Source of the DNA: Methylobacter sp.
GTDB taxonomy: Bacteria > Pseudomonadota > Gammaproteobacteria > Methylococcales > Methylomonadaceae
Length of the DNA stretch: 64,000 bases
Assembly (NCBI RefSeq): GCF_030680395.1
Contig: NZ_JAUXVR010000008.1
Coordinates: forward strand, 1 to 64,000
Direction of reading: 5' to 3'
The notes under the pieces were generated by a model. That model did no database searches, was not told the DNA's origin, and saw nothing but the letters and a program-made list of their open reading frames with translations. This document shows positions 55,307-64,000 of this stretch, piece by piece; the stretch's first letter is position 1; each line of letters starts with the position of its first letter. A program made the position numbers and the translations under genes.

Positions 55307-55856
55307 TGATATTCAACAGGACGCTTCAACCCGCATGGGCAAAAGTATTGAAGCTTTAAAACATGAATTCTCAAAAATAAGAACGGGCAGGGCTCATCCC
55401 AGCTTATTGGATCAAATTAACGTTTCATATTACGGTACCGAGTCCTCATTATCCCAGGTTGCCAATATTGCCGTCGAAGACGCGCGAACTTTGACGATTA
55501 CACCGTGGGAAAAGGGCATGGTCCAGGCTATTGAAAAAGCAATTATGAAGTCGGATCTGGGATTGAACCCTGCTACCAACGGGATGGTTATTCGTATTCC
55601 ATTGCCGCCATTGACCGAAGAGCGTCGTCGTTCCCTGGTTAAAGTCGTCAAGAATGAAGCGGAAAATGGTCGTGTTGCGATCAGAAATATTCGCCGTGAT
55701 GCAAATTCAGCAATAAAAGAGGCTTTAAAGGAAAAAATGATTTCTGAAGACGAGGCTCGCGCAGCTGAAGAAAAAATTCAAAAATTGACCGATCAGTATG
55801 TAAAAGACGTTGAAAAATTGCTGGAAGCAAAAGAAGCCGATTTACTGTCAATGTAA
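55299..55856 (+). CDS. frr: Ribosome recycling factor
   Basis: 185 residues from ATG 55299 ([38 protein letters not shown]), preceded by GAGG; the length equals that of the E. coli protein. The ends form the three-helix bundle ([25 protein letters not shown] ... [17 protein letters not shown]). It splits post-termination ribosomes with EF-G. An in-frame upstream start inside pyrH is rejected. Confidence 0.96.
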   Translation: MINDIQQDASTRMGKSIEALKHEFSKIRTGRAHPSLLDQINVSYYGTESSLSQVANIAVEDARTLTITPWEKGMVQAIEKAIMKSDLGLNPATNGMVIRIPLPPLTEERRRSLVKVVKNEAENGRVAIRNIRRDANSAIKEALKEKMISEDEARAAEEKIQKLTDQYVKDVEKLLEAKEADLLSM

Positions 55857-55871
55857 TTGGGATTTAAACAA

Positions 55872-56660
55872 ATGCCTACGGATGACTGTAATAGTTTGGA
55901 ATCAACAAGTACCCTCAAGGGTATAAATAACAATCCGCGCCATATCGCCATTATCATGGATGGTAATGGTCGTTGGGCGCAGAAGAGGTTTATGCCGCGA
56001 GCTATTGGTCATCAGGCCGGGGTTAAAGCGGTTCGGAAAATTGTAGAGTACTGCGCCAAACACGAGGTTGAGGTCTTGACCTTATTCGCGTTCAGCAGTG
56101 AAAACTGGCGTCGCCCGGATGAAGAGGTGTCATTATTGATGGGGTTGTTTATGGCGACTTTGCAACGGGAAATCAACAAACTTGATCGGAATAATATCCG
56201 CTTGCGATTTATTGGCGACAGAACGGCATTCTCTGACAAGTTGCAGACCAAAATGGCCGAAGGCGAGGCGCAAACCAAAGACAATGATGCCTTGACGCTG
56301 GTTATCGCAGCCAATTATGGCGGGCGCTGGGACCTGTGTCAGGCGTTCCGGGCGGTGGCAGAAAAAATAGCGTCCGGAGAATTAAAAAATCAGGATATCA
56401 ATGAGCAGCTGATCAATCAGTATTTATCAACCGCAGACCTGCCCGAGCCCGACTTGTTTATCAGAACAGGCGGCGAGCAGCGCGTTAGTAATTTTTTATT
56501 ATGGCAGCAGGCTTACACGGAGCTGTACTTTACTGCGACGCTATGGCCGGATTTCGACCAGAACTCACTTGAAGAAGCTATCGACAGTTTTAAGAGCCGG
56601 CAAAGACGCTTTGGTCATACCGGGGAGCAACTGCTTGATAAATCGATTACTTTAAAATAA
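55872..56660 (+). CDS. uppS: Undecaprenyl diphosphate synthase
   Basis: 262 residues from ATG 55872 (a TTG five codons earlier is possible). Catalytic Asp in IAIIMDGNGRWAQKRFMPRAIGHQAGVKAV, then FAFSSENWRRP and the C-terminal RTGGEQRVSNFLLWQQAYTELYF. It lengthens farnesyl diphosphate by cis condensation to the C55 carrier for peptidoglycan and O-antigen. IspA at 33 kb makes its primer, and MtgA uses the lipid II built on its product. Confidence 0.95.
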   Translation: MPTDDCNSLESTSTLKGINNNPRHIAIIMDGNGRWAQKRFMPRAIGHQAGVKAVRKIVEYCAKHEVEVLTLFAFSSENWRRPDEEVSLLMGLFMATLQREINKLDRNNIRLRFIGDRTAFSDKLQTKMAEGEAQTKDNDALTLVIAANYGGRWDLCQAFRAVAEKIASGELKNQDINEQLINQYLSTADLPEPDLFIRTGGEQRVSNFLLWQQAYTELYFTATLWPDFDQNSLEEAIDSFKSRQRRFGHTGEQLLDKSITLK

Positions 56661-56720
56661 CCTGCTGTTTTTTTACTGAAAACTAACACTTACTTCCAAC
56701 TTCATCTAATAATTATAAAA

Positions 56721-57602
56721 ATGTTACTACAGCGAATTATTACTGCATTAATTCTGGTTCCTCTGGTTGTACTTGCTGTTTTCCAGCTGCCGTCGGAGTA
56801 TTTTTCATTGCTCATAGGACTAATCACACTTTTAGCGGCATGGGAATGGACTAATCTTATCGGCATTAATTCGCCGTTTAAACGCGGATTATTTTTAGTT
56901 GCGTTGATTCTGCCTATGTTATGGCTGCATTTTTGGACGCAATTTCTGGAACTGGCTGCGCAAGTATTGGATTGGCCTGATGTGCGGGATTATTCAGGTG
57001 CTCTGGAATGGCTGGTTATAGCGCCGGTGCTGTTTTGGATATTGGTCATGATATTAATCAGAAACACCCCTGCAGGGGTTTTAAAGTTGGAAATGAGAAG
57101 CCGTTATAAGGCATTAATAGGCTGGCTTGTTTTATTTGCAACGTGGCTATTTTTGAGCAGATTAAGAGCTTTTTATGGTTCGGAAATGACCTTGTATTTT
57201 CTGGTTTTAATCTGGACAGCGGATATTGCAGCTTATTTTGCCGGCAAGAAATTCGGTAAAACCAAGTTGTCGCCCGAAATCAGCCCAGGCAAAACGGTTC
57301 AAGGTATGTACGGTGCTTTAATAGCCGGTGCCGTTTGGGCTGCTGCTTTTATTGGCTATTATGGCTATCGTGATGGTTTTGTCTGGATGAGGATAACCGA
57401 TTTTATACTGTTATCTGTGCTGACGGTGTTGATTTCTATTTATGGTGATTTGTTTTTCAGTGTGGTCAAACGTCAGCGTGGCGTCAAAGATACCGGTTCA
57501 ATACTGCCCGGTCACGGCGGTATTCTGGATAGAATTGATAGTCTGATTGCTGGAGTTCCATTTTTTTATGCCGGTATAGCAGTGATTGGGCTTATGTCAT
57601 GA
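56721..57602 (+). CDS. cdsA: Phosphatidate cytidylyltransferase
   Basis: 293 residues, about eight membrane helices. The family signature near the end, [20 protein letters not shown], is intact, as is [12 protein letters not shown]. It makes CDP-diacylglycerol from phosphatidic acid and CTP. Its stop overlaps dxr by four bases (ATGA). Confidence 0.95.
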   Translation: MLLQRIITALILVPLVVLAVFQLPSEYFSLLIGLITLLAAWEWTNLIGINSPFKRGLFLVALILPMLWLHFWTQFLELAAQVLDWPDVRDYSGALEWLVIAPVLFWILVMILIRNTPAGVLKLEMRSRYKALIGWLVLFATWLFLSRLRAFYGSEMTLYFLVLIWTADIAAYFAGKKFGKTKLSPEISPGKTVQGMYGALIAGAVWAAAFIGYYGYRDGFVWMRITDFILLSVLTVLISIYGDLFFSVVKRQRGVKDTGSILPGHGGILDRIDSLIAGVPFFYAGIAVIGLMS

Positions 57603-58783
57603 AAGGCATTTGCATACTCGGAGCGACAGGCTCGATTGGCGTCAGTACTTTAGATGTAGTCGCCAGACATTCCAGTCAATATAAAGTTATTGCGTTAACG
57701 GCCAATACCAATATTGATACTCTCTATGAACAATGTCTGGAACACCATCCTGAAGTTGTTGTCGTAGTGGATGAGAAAAAGGCTCAAGCCTTTGAAGAAA
57801 AACTTAAAAATTCGACAATTGCAGATATAAAAGTGTTGTCCGGCGCCAAGGCGCTGGAGCATGTTGCAACGCTGGACAACGTCGATTCGGTCATGGCGGC
57901 CATCGTCGGTGCGGCGGGTTTATTACCGAGTCTTGCTGCGGCAAAAGCGGGTAAAACCATCTTGCTGGCCAATAAAGAAGCCCTGGTGATGTCGGGTTCG
58001 ATTTTTATGCAGGCCGTTACTGAGTCGGGAGCGCAATTGCTGCCTATTGATAGCGAGCATAATGCGATATTTCAGTGCATGCCTGCCGGTTACAAAACCG
58101 GTATGCCGGCGAAACAAGCGAGACGTATTTTATTGACGGCTTCGGGCGGTCCTTTTCGGGAAATGCCTGTTGATCAATTGATCAATGTAACGCCGGATCA
58201 AGCGGTCGCTCATCCTAACTGGGATATGGGCAGAAAAATTTCCGTGGATTCGGCAACGATGATGAATAAGGGTCTTGAGATGATCGAGGCTTGTATTTTA
58301 TTTGATATGACCCCAGATCAGATACAAGTGGTCATTCATCCGCAAAGCGTTATCCATTCGATGGTGGATTATGTGGATGGAACGGTTTTGGCGCAAATGG
58401 GCAATCCCGATATGCGTATACCTATCGCCTATTCGATGGCTTGGCCGGAGCGCTTTGACTCGGGCGTTGAACCACTGAATATTTTTAATGTCGGGCGTAT
58501 GGATTTCCATGAGCCTAATCTGGAACGGTTTCCCTGTCTGCGTTTGGCCTATGAGGCTATTGACGCAGGCGGCATCATGCCGACTGTTTTAAATGCGGCC
58601 AATGAAATTGCAGTAGAAGCATTTTTAAATGAACATGTTAGATTTACCGATATTCCGGTTATTATCGAACGCTGCATGAAAAAATTCGAGGCCAAGGCCG
58701 CCGATACCCTGGAAATTATTTTAGATACGGATCAACAGGCCAGGTTAATGTCTACACAGATTATTGGAGAGCTTAATAATTGA
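57599..58783 (+). CDS. dxr: 1-deoxy-D-xylulose 5-phosphate reductoisomerase
   Basis: 394 residues. NADPH site [13 protein letters not shown] at 8-20, [17 protein letters not shown] in the middle, metal and substrate residues in [13 protein letters not shown] and [18 protein letters not shown]. It catalyses the committed step of the MEP isoprenoid route. Its last bases overlap rseP (TGATG). Confidence 0.96.
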   Translation: MKGICILGATGSIGVSTLDVVARHSSQYKVIALTANTNIDTLYEQCLEHHPEVVVVVDEKKAQAFEEKLKNSTIADIKVLSGAKALEHVATLDNVDSVMAAIVGAAGLLPSLAAAKAGKTILLANKEALVMSGSIFMQAVTESGAQLLPIDSEHNAIFQCMPAGYKTGMPAKQARRILLTASGGPFREMPVDQLINVTPDQAVAHPNWDMGRKISVDSATMMNKGLEMIEACILFDMTPDQIQVVIHPQSVIHSMVDYVDGTVLAQMGNPDMRIPIAYSMAWPERFDSGVEPLNIFNVGRMDFHEPNLERFPCLRLAYEAIDAGGIMPTVLNAANEIAVEAFLNEHVRFTDIPVIIERCMKKFEAKAADTLEIILDTDQQARLMSTQIIGELNN

Positions 58784-60141
58784 TGGATTTTCTGCATACG
58801 CTGTTTTATTTCATAGTCGCTATAAGTGTCCTGGTTTCATTTCATGAATTCGGACACTTCTGGGTCGCGCGTAAAGCCGGGGTAAAAGTACTCAGGTTTT
58901 CAGTCGGTTTTGGCAAGGTTTTATGGTCGTACCAGAAAAATCCAGATGCGACAGAGTATGTGGTATCGGCAATTCCACTGGGTGGTTATGTCAAGATGGT
59001 CGATGAGCGGGAAGGCGACGTTAAGAAGGCAGACTTGCCGTACGCCTTTAATCGCCAATCTTTATTTGCCAGAACGGCAATAGTCGCTGCAGGCCCCCTA
59101 TTTAATCTGATACTCGCTGTTGCTTTGTTTTGGAGTGTGCTGGTTATTGGCGAGACAGGCATAAAACCGATACTCGGCTCGGTAGAGCAAGGCACATTAG
59201 CCGCTGCCGCAGGTTTTGTCGAAGGCGAGGAGATTATCTCGGTTAACGACAAGGCTACACCCACCTGGACTGAGGCAATGAGCGTGTTAGTGTCCTCAGC
59301 GCTTGATGGGGAGCAGAACATAAAGGTTACGGTAAAAAGCTTTGACGATCAGCAAGCTATCAGGACGCTTAAGCTCACTGATAAAGACAGTGAAACCCCT
59401 GATGTATTGTATCAACGATTAGGTTTTAAACCTTGGTCTCCAAAATTGCAGCCCATCATAGGTAAAGTGCTTCCCGATAGCGCCGCTCTCGCTTCCGGTT
59501 TAAAGCAAGGCGACCTGATTGTGAGCGCTGATGGCACAATCATGAACGACTGGATGCAATGGGTGAATTATGTAAAAAGTCACCCCGATGTTGCAATAAA
59601 GCTGGAGATTGAGCGCGACGGTGTACGTTTACCTACAACCATTACACCTAAAAGTGTGCTTGTCGGAAAAAATACCGAGGGTAAAGTCGGCGCTTCAGTT
59701 TATATACCGGAAGAACTGATGAAGTCGGTGAGCGTTGAATATTCCTTGTCGCCGCTGGCAGCGATACCTGTTGCCTTCGAAACCACCTATTATTATTCCA
59801 TTACCAGCTTGAAAATGATGGGAAAAATGCTGGTTGGCAAGGCTTCCGTAGATAACTTAAGCGGTCCTATCAGCATTGCCCAGTATGCGGGACAGTCTGC
59901 CACGATGGGCTTGGTACCCTTTATAAAATATTTGGCCTTGATCAGCGTCAGTTTAGGCGTATTAAATTTATTGCCGATACCGGTACTGGATGGCGGACAC
60001 TTGCTGTTCTTTGCCTTGGAAGGCATTAAAGGCCGTCCTGTTTCGGAGAGGGCGCAAATTTTCTTTCAACAAATCGGTATTGCATTGCTTGTGTCATTGA
60101 TGGCATTGGCTATGTTTTTGGATGTTGAGCGCTTGCTTTAA
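58783..60141 (+). CDS. rseP: Site-2 zinc metalloprotease RseP
   Basis: 452 residues from ATG 58783. The active site HEFGH (21-25) lies in the first membrane helix and the third zinc ligand in PVLDGGHLLF near the C-terminus. Two PDZ domains lie between (EGEEIISVNDKATPTW; ASGLKQGDLIVSADG). It cleaves the anti-sigma factor RseA within the membrane after DegS, releasing sigma-E, and clears signal peptides. bamA, which usually follows, is not here. Confidence 0.95.
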   Translation: MDFLHTLFYFIVAISVLVSFHEFGHFWVARKAGVKVLRFSVGFGKVLWSYQKNPDATEYVVSAIPLGGYVKMVDEREGDVKKADLPYAFNRQSLFARTAIVAAGPLFNLILAVALFWSVLVIGETGIKPILGSVEQGTLAAAAGFVEGEEIISVNDKATPTWTEAMSVLVSSALDGEQNIKVTVKSFDDQQAIRTLKLTDKDSETPDVLYQRLGFKPWSPKLQPIIGKVLPDSAALASGLKQGDLIVSADGTIMNDWMQWVNYVKSHPDVAIKLEIERDGVRLPTTITPKSVLVGKNTEGKVGASVYIPEELMKSVSVEYSLSPLAAIPVAFETTYYYSITSLKMMGKMLVGKASVDNLSGPISIAQYAGQSATMGLVPFIKYLALISVSLGVLNLLPIPVLDGGHLLFFALEGIKGRPVSERAQIFFQQIGIALLVSLMALAMFLDVERLL

Positions 60142-60150
60142 ATAAGGTAT

Positions 60151-60221
60151 AGGGGCAATCCCTTGCGGTTGCCCTTTTATCCGAATAACTTGAATTAAGG
60201 GCAACCACAAGGGATTGCCCT
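60151..60221. repeat. 25-bp near-perfect inverted repeat between rseP and dsbC
   Basis: Left arm 60151-60176 (AGGGGCAATCCCTTGCGG then TTGCCCTT) and right arm 60197-60221 (AAGGGCAACCACAAGGGATT then GCCCT) are reverse complements except for one mismatch and one extra G. Loop 20 bases. It begins 10 bases after the rseP stop. As RNA it is a very stable hairpin, but it lacks a U-run after the right arm, so it is more likely a mobile palindromic repeat that may also terminate transcription. Confidence 0.75.
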
Positions 60222-60237
60222 ACAACTTAGGAATATT

Positions 60238-60960
60238 ATGAAAAAAGTTATTAAGATGGCCGCATTATCATTACTCGGCCTGACTTTATCGGTCGCACAT
60301 GCAGATGAAAATGCTATCAGGCAAGCGCTGGCTAAATCCATGCCGTCGGTAAAAGTAGGGTCGGTTAAACCTTCTGAAATTAGTGGTCTTTATGAGGTTA
60401 CAGTGGGCGGCAATATCTTTTATGTTTCCGATGATGGTAAGTATCTAGTTCAAGGTCACTTGGTCGATGTTGCTGCGCGCATAGATTTAACCGAAGAAAA
60501 ATTGAGCGGTGTTCGCAAGCAGGCCATTGACAAACTCGGTCTGGATAAAATGATCGTATTCAAACCCAAAGAAAGCAAATATACGGTTAGCATCTTTACC
60601 GATATTGACTGCGGTTATTGCCGTAAACTGCATTCGGAAATCGATCAATACATGGCCGAAGGCATTACTATCCAGTATTTGTTTTTCCCAAGGGCCGGCA
60701 AAGGTTCCGACTCATACCACAAAGCGGTATCGGTCTGGTGTGCCGATGATCGCAAAGCGGCTTTAACAGCAGCAAAAAAAGGCGATACACCACCGGCTAA
60801 AACCTGTAATAATCCGATTGATGAGCACATGCAGTTGGCTGAGGATTTTGAAGTGAAAGGGACACCGATGATTGTTACCGAGAAAGGCAATATCTTTCCC
60901 GGTTATCTGCCGGCAAAGCAGTTGGTAGAAGCACTCGCAGACGAAAAAGGTCAAAAATAA
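60238..60960 (+). CDS. dsbC: Disulfide isomerase DsbC
   Basis: 240 residues. Signal peptide to about residue 22 (SVAHA|DE), N-terminal dimerisation domain (about 23-85), linker helix, then the thioredoxin fold with CGYC (125-128) in FTDIDCGYCRKLHSEID. cis-Pro loop in KGTPMIVTEKGN. A second Cys pair (VWCADD and KTCNNP) matches the structural disulfide of DsbC. It reshuffles wrong disulfides in the periplasm, kept reduced by DsbD. Confidence 0.94.
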   Translation: MKKVIKMAALSLLGLTLSVAHADENAIRQALAKSMPSVKVGSVKPSEISGLYEVTVGGNIFYVSDDGKYLVQGHLVDVAARIDLTEEKLSGVRKQAIDKLGLDKMIVFKPKESKYTVSIFTDIDCGYCRKLHSEIDQYMAEGITIQYLFFPRAGKGSDSYHKAVSVWCADDRKAALTAAKKGDTPPAKTCNNPIDEHMQLAEDFEVKGTPMIVTEKGNIFPGYLPAKQLVEALADEKGQK

Positions 60961-60979
60961 GCAGATTATTTGAAATGAG

Positions 60980-61002
60980 AGGGCGGCTTCTTCAGCCGCT
61001 CT
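60980..61002. terminator. Hairpin between convergent dsbC and mutS
   Basis: GCGGCT (60983-60988) and AGCCGC (60994-60999) pair around TCTTC, extended outward by a few weaker pairs. No clear U-run; the position between convergent genes is the main argument. Confidence 0.5.
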
Positions 61003-61020
61003 TGTAATACCCTGATAGCG

Positions 61021-63603
61021 CTACACCATCCCTTTTAGTCGATAAAGCAACTCCAACGCCTGTCTCGGGCTAAGTTCATCCGGGTTCATGTCTTCCAGCA
61101 AACCCACCACAGGATGACATTCTTTAGATGAAAACAAATCCAGCTGATTAACCCCGGTTTCCGTCTGTTGTTCAATATAGGCATGGTCTTCGAGGTGCCG
61201 TAATTTCGTTTTGGCTTTATCAATTACCGAACGAGGCACACCCGCTAATGACGCCACTTGCAAGCCATAGCTTTGACTGGCCGGGCCATCTTTGACCGCA
61301 TGCAAAAAAATGATCTTGTCGCCATGCTCCATCGCATCCAAATGCACGTTATGGATGGTTTTGTGTTCATCGGGCAGCGTGGTTAACTCAAAATAATGCG
61401 TCGCAAACAGCGTAAACGCTTGAGTTTCTTTAGCCAAATGATCGGCGCAAGCCCAAGCTAAAGACAACCCGTCAAAGGTGCTGGTACCGCGACCGATCTC
61501 GTCCATCAAGATCAGGCTTTTTGAGGTGGCGTTATGCAGGATGTTGGCGGTTTCCGACATCTCCACCATAAAAGTAGACCTGCCGCTGGACAGATCGTCA
61601 GACGCGCCGATACGGGTAAAAATCTTGTCGACAGGACCGCAGGCCAGAGACTTGGCAGGGACATAACAGCCGATATGGGCGATTAACACGATCAGCGCCG
61701 CCTGACGCATGTAGGTCGATTTACCGCCCATGTTCGGGCCGGTAATGACCAGCATTTTTCGTTGATTGGAAAACGATAAGTCATTAGGCACAAAAGGAAT
61801 ATCCGAAACCTGCTCAACGACCAGATGCCGACCGGCTTCAATGGTTATACCGGGTTGATCGACCAGCGTCGGTTGCGATAAATTCAAGGTTTCGGCGCGT
61901 TCGGCAAAGTTGACCAATACATCCAGCTCAGCCAGTGCGGCCGCGCATTGTTGCAACGGGATTAACGATGCGCCGATAAGATTCAGCAATTCCTCGTACA
62001 AGGCTTTTTCAAAAGACAGCGATTTTTCCTTGGCGCTGAGCACCTTGTCTTCAAACGATTTCAACTCCTCGGTAATATAACGCTCGGCGCCTTTTAAGGT
62101 TTGCTTGCGGGTGTAATGTGTGGGGGCTTTTTCCGAGTGCAGGTGGGAAATCTCGATATAGTAGCCATGCACACGGTTGTAGTTGACTTTCAGCGTACTG
62201 ATGCCGGTCGCCGCTTTTTCGCGATTTTCCATGTCAATCAGGAACTGGTCTGCGTTCTGGCTCAAGTTGCGCAACTCGTCCAGTTCCGGATGATAGCCGG
62301 GCGCAATCACTCCACCGTCGCGGATCAGCACCGGCGGATTGTCGATGATGGCAGATTGCAATAGTTTTAATATCTCGGGCTGTTCACCGATCTGCTCGCA
62401 TAACTGCGCAAGCTGAGTGTTGTCGCAGCCGGAAAGCGCATGTTGCAGCGTGGGCAGAATTGCCAAGGTATTGCGCAACACCAGCAAATCTCGGGGACGC
62501 GCCGATTTTAATGCGATACGGGAGCTGATCCGCTCAATATCGCCGACTTGCCGCAGATGCGTCTGAATATCCCGATATAAAAGTACATTAAGCAGGGTAT
62601 CGATACAGGCATAGCGGTTGTTTAGGACGTCGTGATCGCGTAACGGCCGGTTGATCCAACGTCTCAAACAGCGGCTTCCCATCGCCGTTGTAGTTTTATC
62701 CAGTACCCCGAACAGCGTGTATTGCAGTTGCCCTGAGGGGTGGAAATCCAGTTCAAGATTACGGCGGCTGGAGGCATCCAGCAAAATACTGTCATCAGTG
62801 CTCTCGGTACGGATGCCTTGAATATGCGGCAGCGCGCTTTGTTGGGTGTCTTTAACATATTGCAGTAAACCGCCCGCAGCAGCAATCGCGGCGGGCATGT
62901 TCTCACAACCGTAACCTTTCAAATCAAGCGTATTGAATTGCTTTAATACCAGCTGTTTGGCGCTTTGGGCTTCAAAATGCCAAGGCGGCTTTCTGCACAT
63001 GCCGCTACGTTGTTTTAAGCTTGCAGGCAGCGGCCAGTCCTCGCTAAACAGCAGTTCGGCAGGGTTAAGTCGGCCGATTTCGCTTAGTAATTGATCGATG
63101 GATTCAACCTGTTGCAACACAAAACGGCCGCTGGTTAAATCCAGGCTGGCGATGCCGTGTTGCGTAGTTGAGTTGGAATTCGAGAAAGAGCACACTGCAA
63201 CTAACAGATTATCTTTGCGGTCTTCCAACAACGCTTCGTCGGTGACAGTGCCGGGTGTCACAATGCGCACCACCTTACGTTCGACCGGGCCTTTTGACGT
63301 TGCCGGATCGCCGATTTGTTCGCATATTGCGATTGATTCGCCGTGCTTTAACAGTTTGGCAAGATAACCCTCAGCCGCGTGATAAGGAATGCCCGCCATA
63401 GGGATCGGCAGGCCTCCCGATTGTCCCCGGCTGGTTAAGGTTATATCCAGCAGTTGCGAGGCCTTTTTGGCGTCATCGAAAAATAGTTCGTAAAAGTCCC
63501 CCATGCGGTAGAACAACAAGGTATCGGGGTGTTCGGATTTGATGCGTAAAAATTGCTGCATCATTGGTGTGTGCTGGTCGGTTGTTTTTTGTTTTATACT
63601 CAT
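61021..63603 (-). CDS. mutS: DNA mismatch repair protein MutS
   Basis: 860 residues, full-length. N-terminal mismatch-binding block [15 protein letters not shown] with the Phe-x-Glu pair, central clamp and lever domains, and C-terminal ATPase: [15 protein letters not shown] (Walker A, near 620), [23 protein letters not shown] (Walker B), and FATHYFELT. The C-terminal HTH/dimer helix ends the protein. Divergent from pncC with 36 bases between starts, the usual mutS-pncC(cinA)-recA layout. Confidence 0.97.
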   Translation of the reverse strand: MSIKQKTTDQHTPMMQQFLRIKSEHPDTLLFYRMGDFYELFFDDAKKASQLLDITLTSRGQSGGLPIPMAGIPYHAAEGYLAKLLKHGESIAICEQIGDPATSKGPVERKVVRIVTPGTVTDEALLEDRKDNLLVAVCSFSNSNSTTQHGIASLDLTSGRFVLQQVESIDQLLSEIGRLNPAELLFSEDWPLPASLKQRSGMCRKPPWHFEAQSAKQLVLKQFNTLDLKGYGCENMPAAIAAAGGLLQYVKDTQQSALPHIQGIRTESTDDSILLDASSRRNLELDFHPSGQLQYTLFGVLDKTTTAMGSRCLRRWINRPLRDHDVLNNRYACIDTLLNVLLYRDIQTHLRQVGDIERISSRIALKSARPRDLLVLRNTLAILPTLQHALSGCDNTQLAQLCEQIGEQPEILKLLQSAIIDNPPVLIRDGGVIAPGYHPELDELRNLSQNADQFLIDMENREKAATGISTLKVNYNRVHGYYIEISHLHSEKAPTHYTRKQTLKGAERYITEELKSFEDKVLSAKEKSLSFEKALYEELLNLIGASLIPLQQCAAALAELDVLVNFAERAETLNLSQPTLVDQPGITIEAGRHLVVEQVSDIPFVPNDLSFSNQRKMLVITGPNMGGKSTYMRQAALIVLIAHIGCYVPAKSLACGPVDKIFTRIGASDDLSSGRSTFMVEMSETANILHNATSKSLILMDEIGRGTSTFDGLSLAWACADHLAKETQAFTLFATHYFELTTLPDEHKTIHNVHLDAMEHGDKIIFLHAVKDGPASQSYGLQVASLAGVPRSVIDKAKTKLRHLEDHAYIEQQTETGVNQLDLFSSKECHPVVGLLEDMNPDELSPRQALELLYRLKGMV

Positions 63604-63639
63604 GAGCCTATTTTATCCGAAGTCGCACGAGGTCACATC

Positions 63640-64000
63640 ATGGAGTCTGAATTATTTAAACTGGCTGAGCAACTGGGTCGCTTATTGAAAGAGAAGGGCA
63701 AAACAATAGCCACAGCTGAATCCTGCACCGGTGGTTGGATTGCCCAAACGATTACCGAAGTACCGGGTAGTTCAGTTTGGTTTGATCGAGGCTTTGTCAC
63801 TTACAGTAATACCGCAAAAGTGCAAATGTTGGCTGTCAGTCCGCAGACACTGGAAAAATACGGTGCGGTGAGTGCCGAGATCGCAACGGAAATGGCAGCG
63901 GGTGCCTTAGCGTATAGCGATGCCGATGTTGCAGTTGCTGTGACCGGCATAGCCGGGCCGGATGGCGGAACACCGGAGAAACCGGTTGGTATCGTGTTTA
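63640..64000 (+). CDS. pncC: Nicotinamide-nucleotide amidase PncC (CinA C-terminal type), 3' end outside window
   Basis: 120 residues visible from ATG 63640. ATAESCTGGWIAQTITEVPGSS and YGAVSAEIATEMAAGAL, then VAVAVTGIAGPDGGTPEKPVGIVF are the family blocks. The catalytic Ser is in ESCTGG. It deamidates NMN to nicotinate mononucleotide in the pyridine nucleotide cycle. The short N-terminus shows it is the stand-alone amidase, not the two-domain CinA. recA would be expected next. Confidence 0.92.
   Translation, partial: MESELFKLAEQLGRLLKEKGKTIATAESCTGGWIAQTITEVPGSSVWFDRGFVTYSNTAKVQMLAVSPQTLEKYGAVSAEIATEMAAGALAYSDADVAVAVTGIAGPDGGTPEKPVGIVF

Noticed and set aside
1-64000. CRISPR arrays, rRNA operons, complete insertion sequences or prophage
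   Set aside because: No regularly spaced repeats, no ribosomal RNA sequence and no transposase, integrase or phage structural genes were seen.

Overview
The window is a piece of a gammaproteobacterial chromosome with an intermediate base composition. The evidence is gene order and gene families. The order rpsB-tsf-pyrH-frr-uppS-cdsA-dxr-rseP, the pairs xseB-ispA, uvrC-pgsA and mutS/pncC, and YfbR, HflD, MepA, MtgA, MlaA, GlnD and SelO are typical of that class. Nothing in the window encodes a lineage-defining metabolism. An aquatic methylotroph of the Methylococcales type is my guess from overall gene flavour, not a demonstrated assignment.

Layout. 1-9.3 kb: a cut-off NMT1/THI5-like solute-binding protein, a membrane-anchored multicopper oxidase, selO, the ribosome-assembly GTPase ylqF, a twice-frameshifted small lipoprotein gene, an HD nucleotidase, and a cell-envelope group (mepA, mlaA, mtgA). 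9.6-16.3 kb: a lipoprotein-like alpha/beta hydrolase, then a stress cluster (BON protein, glycine-rich GSP17M-like protein, ferritin-like DUF2383 protein, Prx5-type peroxiredoxin, glutathione reductase) and two small lipoproteins. 16.3-17.0 kb holds a decayed SnoaL-like gene. 17.0-21.9 kb: a Gld-type ABC exporter (ATPase, permease, auxiliary protein), hflD and an EAL-HDOD protein, all on the minus strand. 22.1-24.6 kb: copper chaperone and copper P-type ATPase.

25.0-33.1 kb is the main accessory region: a type I restriction-modification operon read on the minus strand as hsdM-hsdS-X-rhuM-hsdR. Every junction is a 4-base stop/start overlap. X is a 327-residue protein whose N-terminus reads as a proteasome/HslV-type Ntn hydrolase (Thr2, Asp22, Lys36). 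I know of no account of such a protein as part of a type I system, and it is the strongest candidate here for something undescribed. An imperfect attC-like palindrome lies at the 5' edge of hsdM.

33.3-64 kb is mostly core: ispA-xseB, parE, uvrC-pgsA, a TetR regulator, gltBD (glutamate synthase), ubiF, a PilZ protein, and glnD-map divergent from an S2-type leader and the rpsB...rseP run. Then come dsbC, mutS and the start of pncC. gltBD and glnD both serve nitrogen assimilation. frr, pyrH, uppS, cdsA, dxr and rseP couple translation, nucleotides, isoprenoids, phospholipids and envelope stress. Intergenic spaces carry several unrelated long palindromes (REP-like), a MITE-like 141-bp element with 16-bp terminal inverted repeats, and one insertion of a dispersed repeat inside a coding sequence. 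No rRNA, tRNA, CRISPR array or complete insertion sequence was seen.
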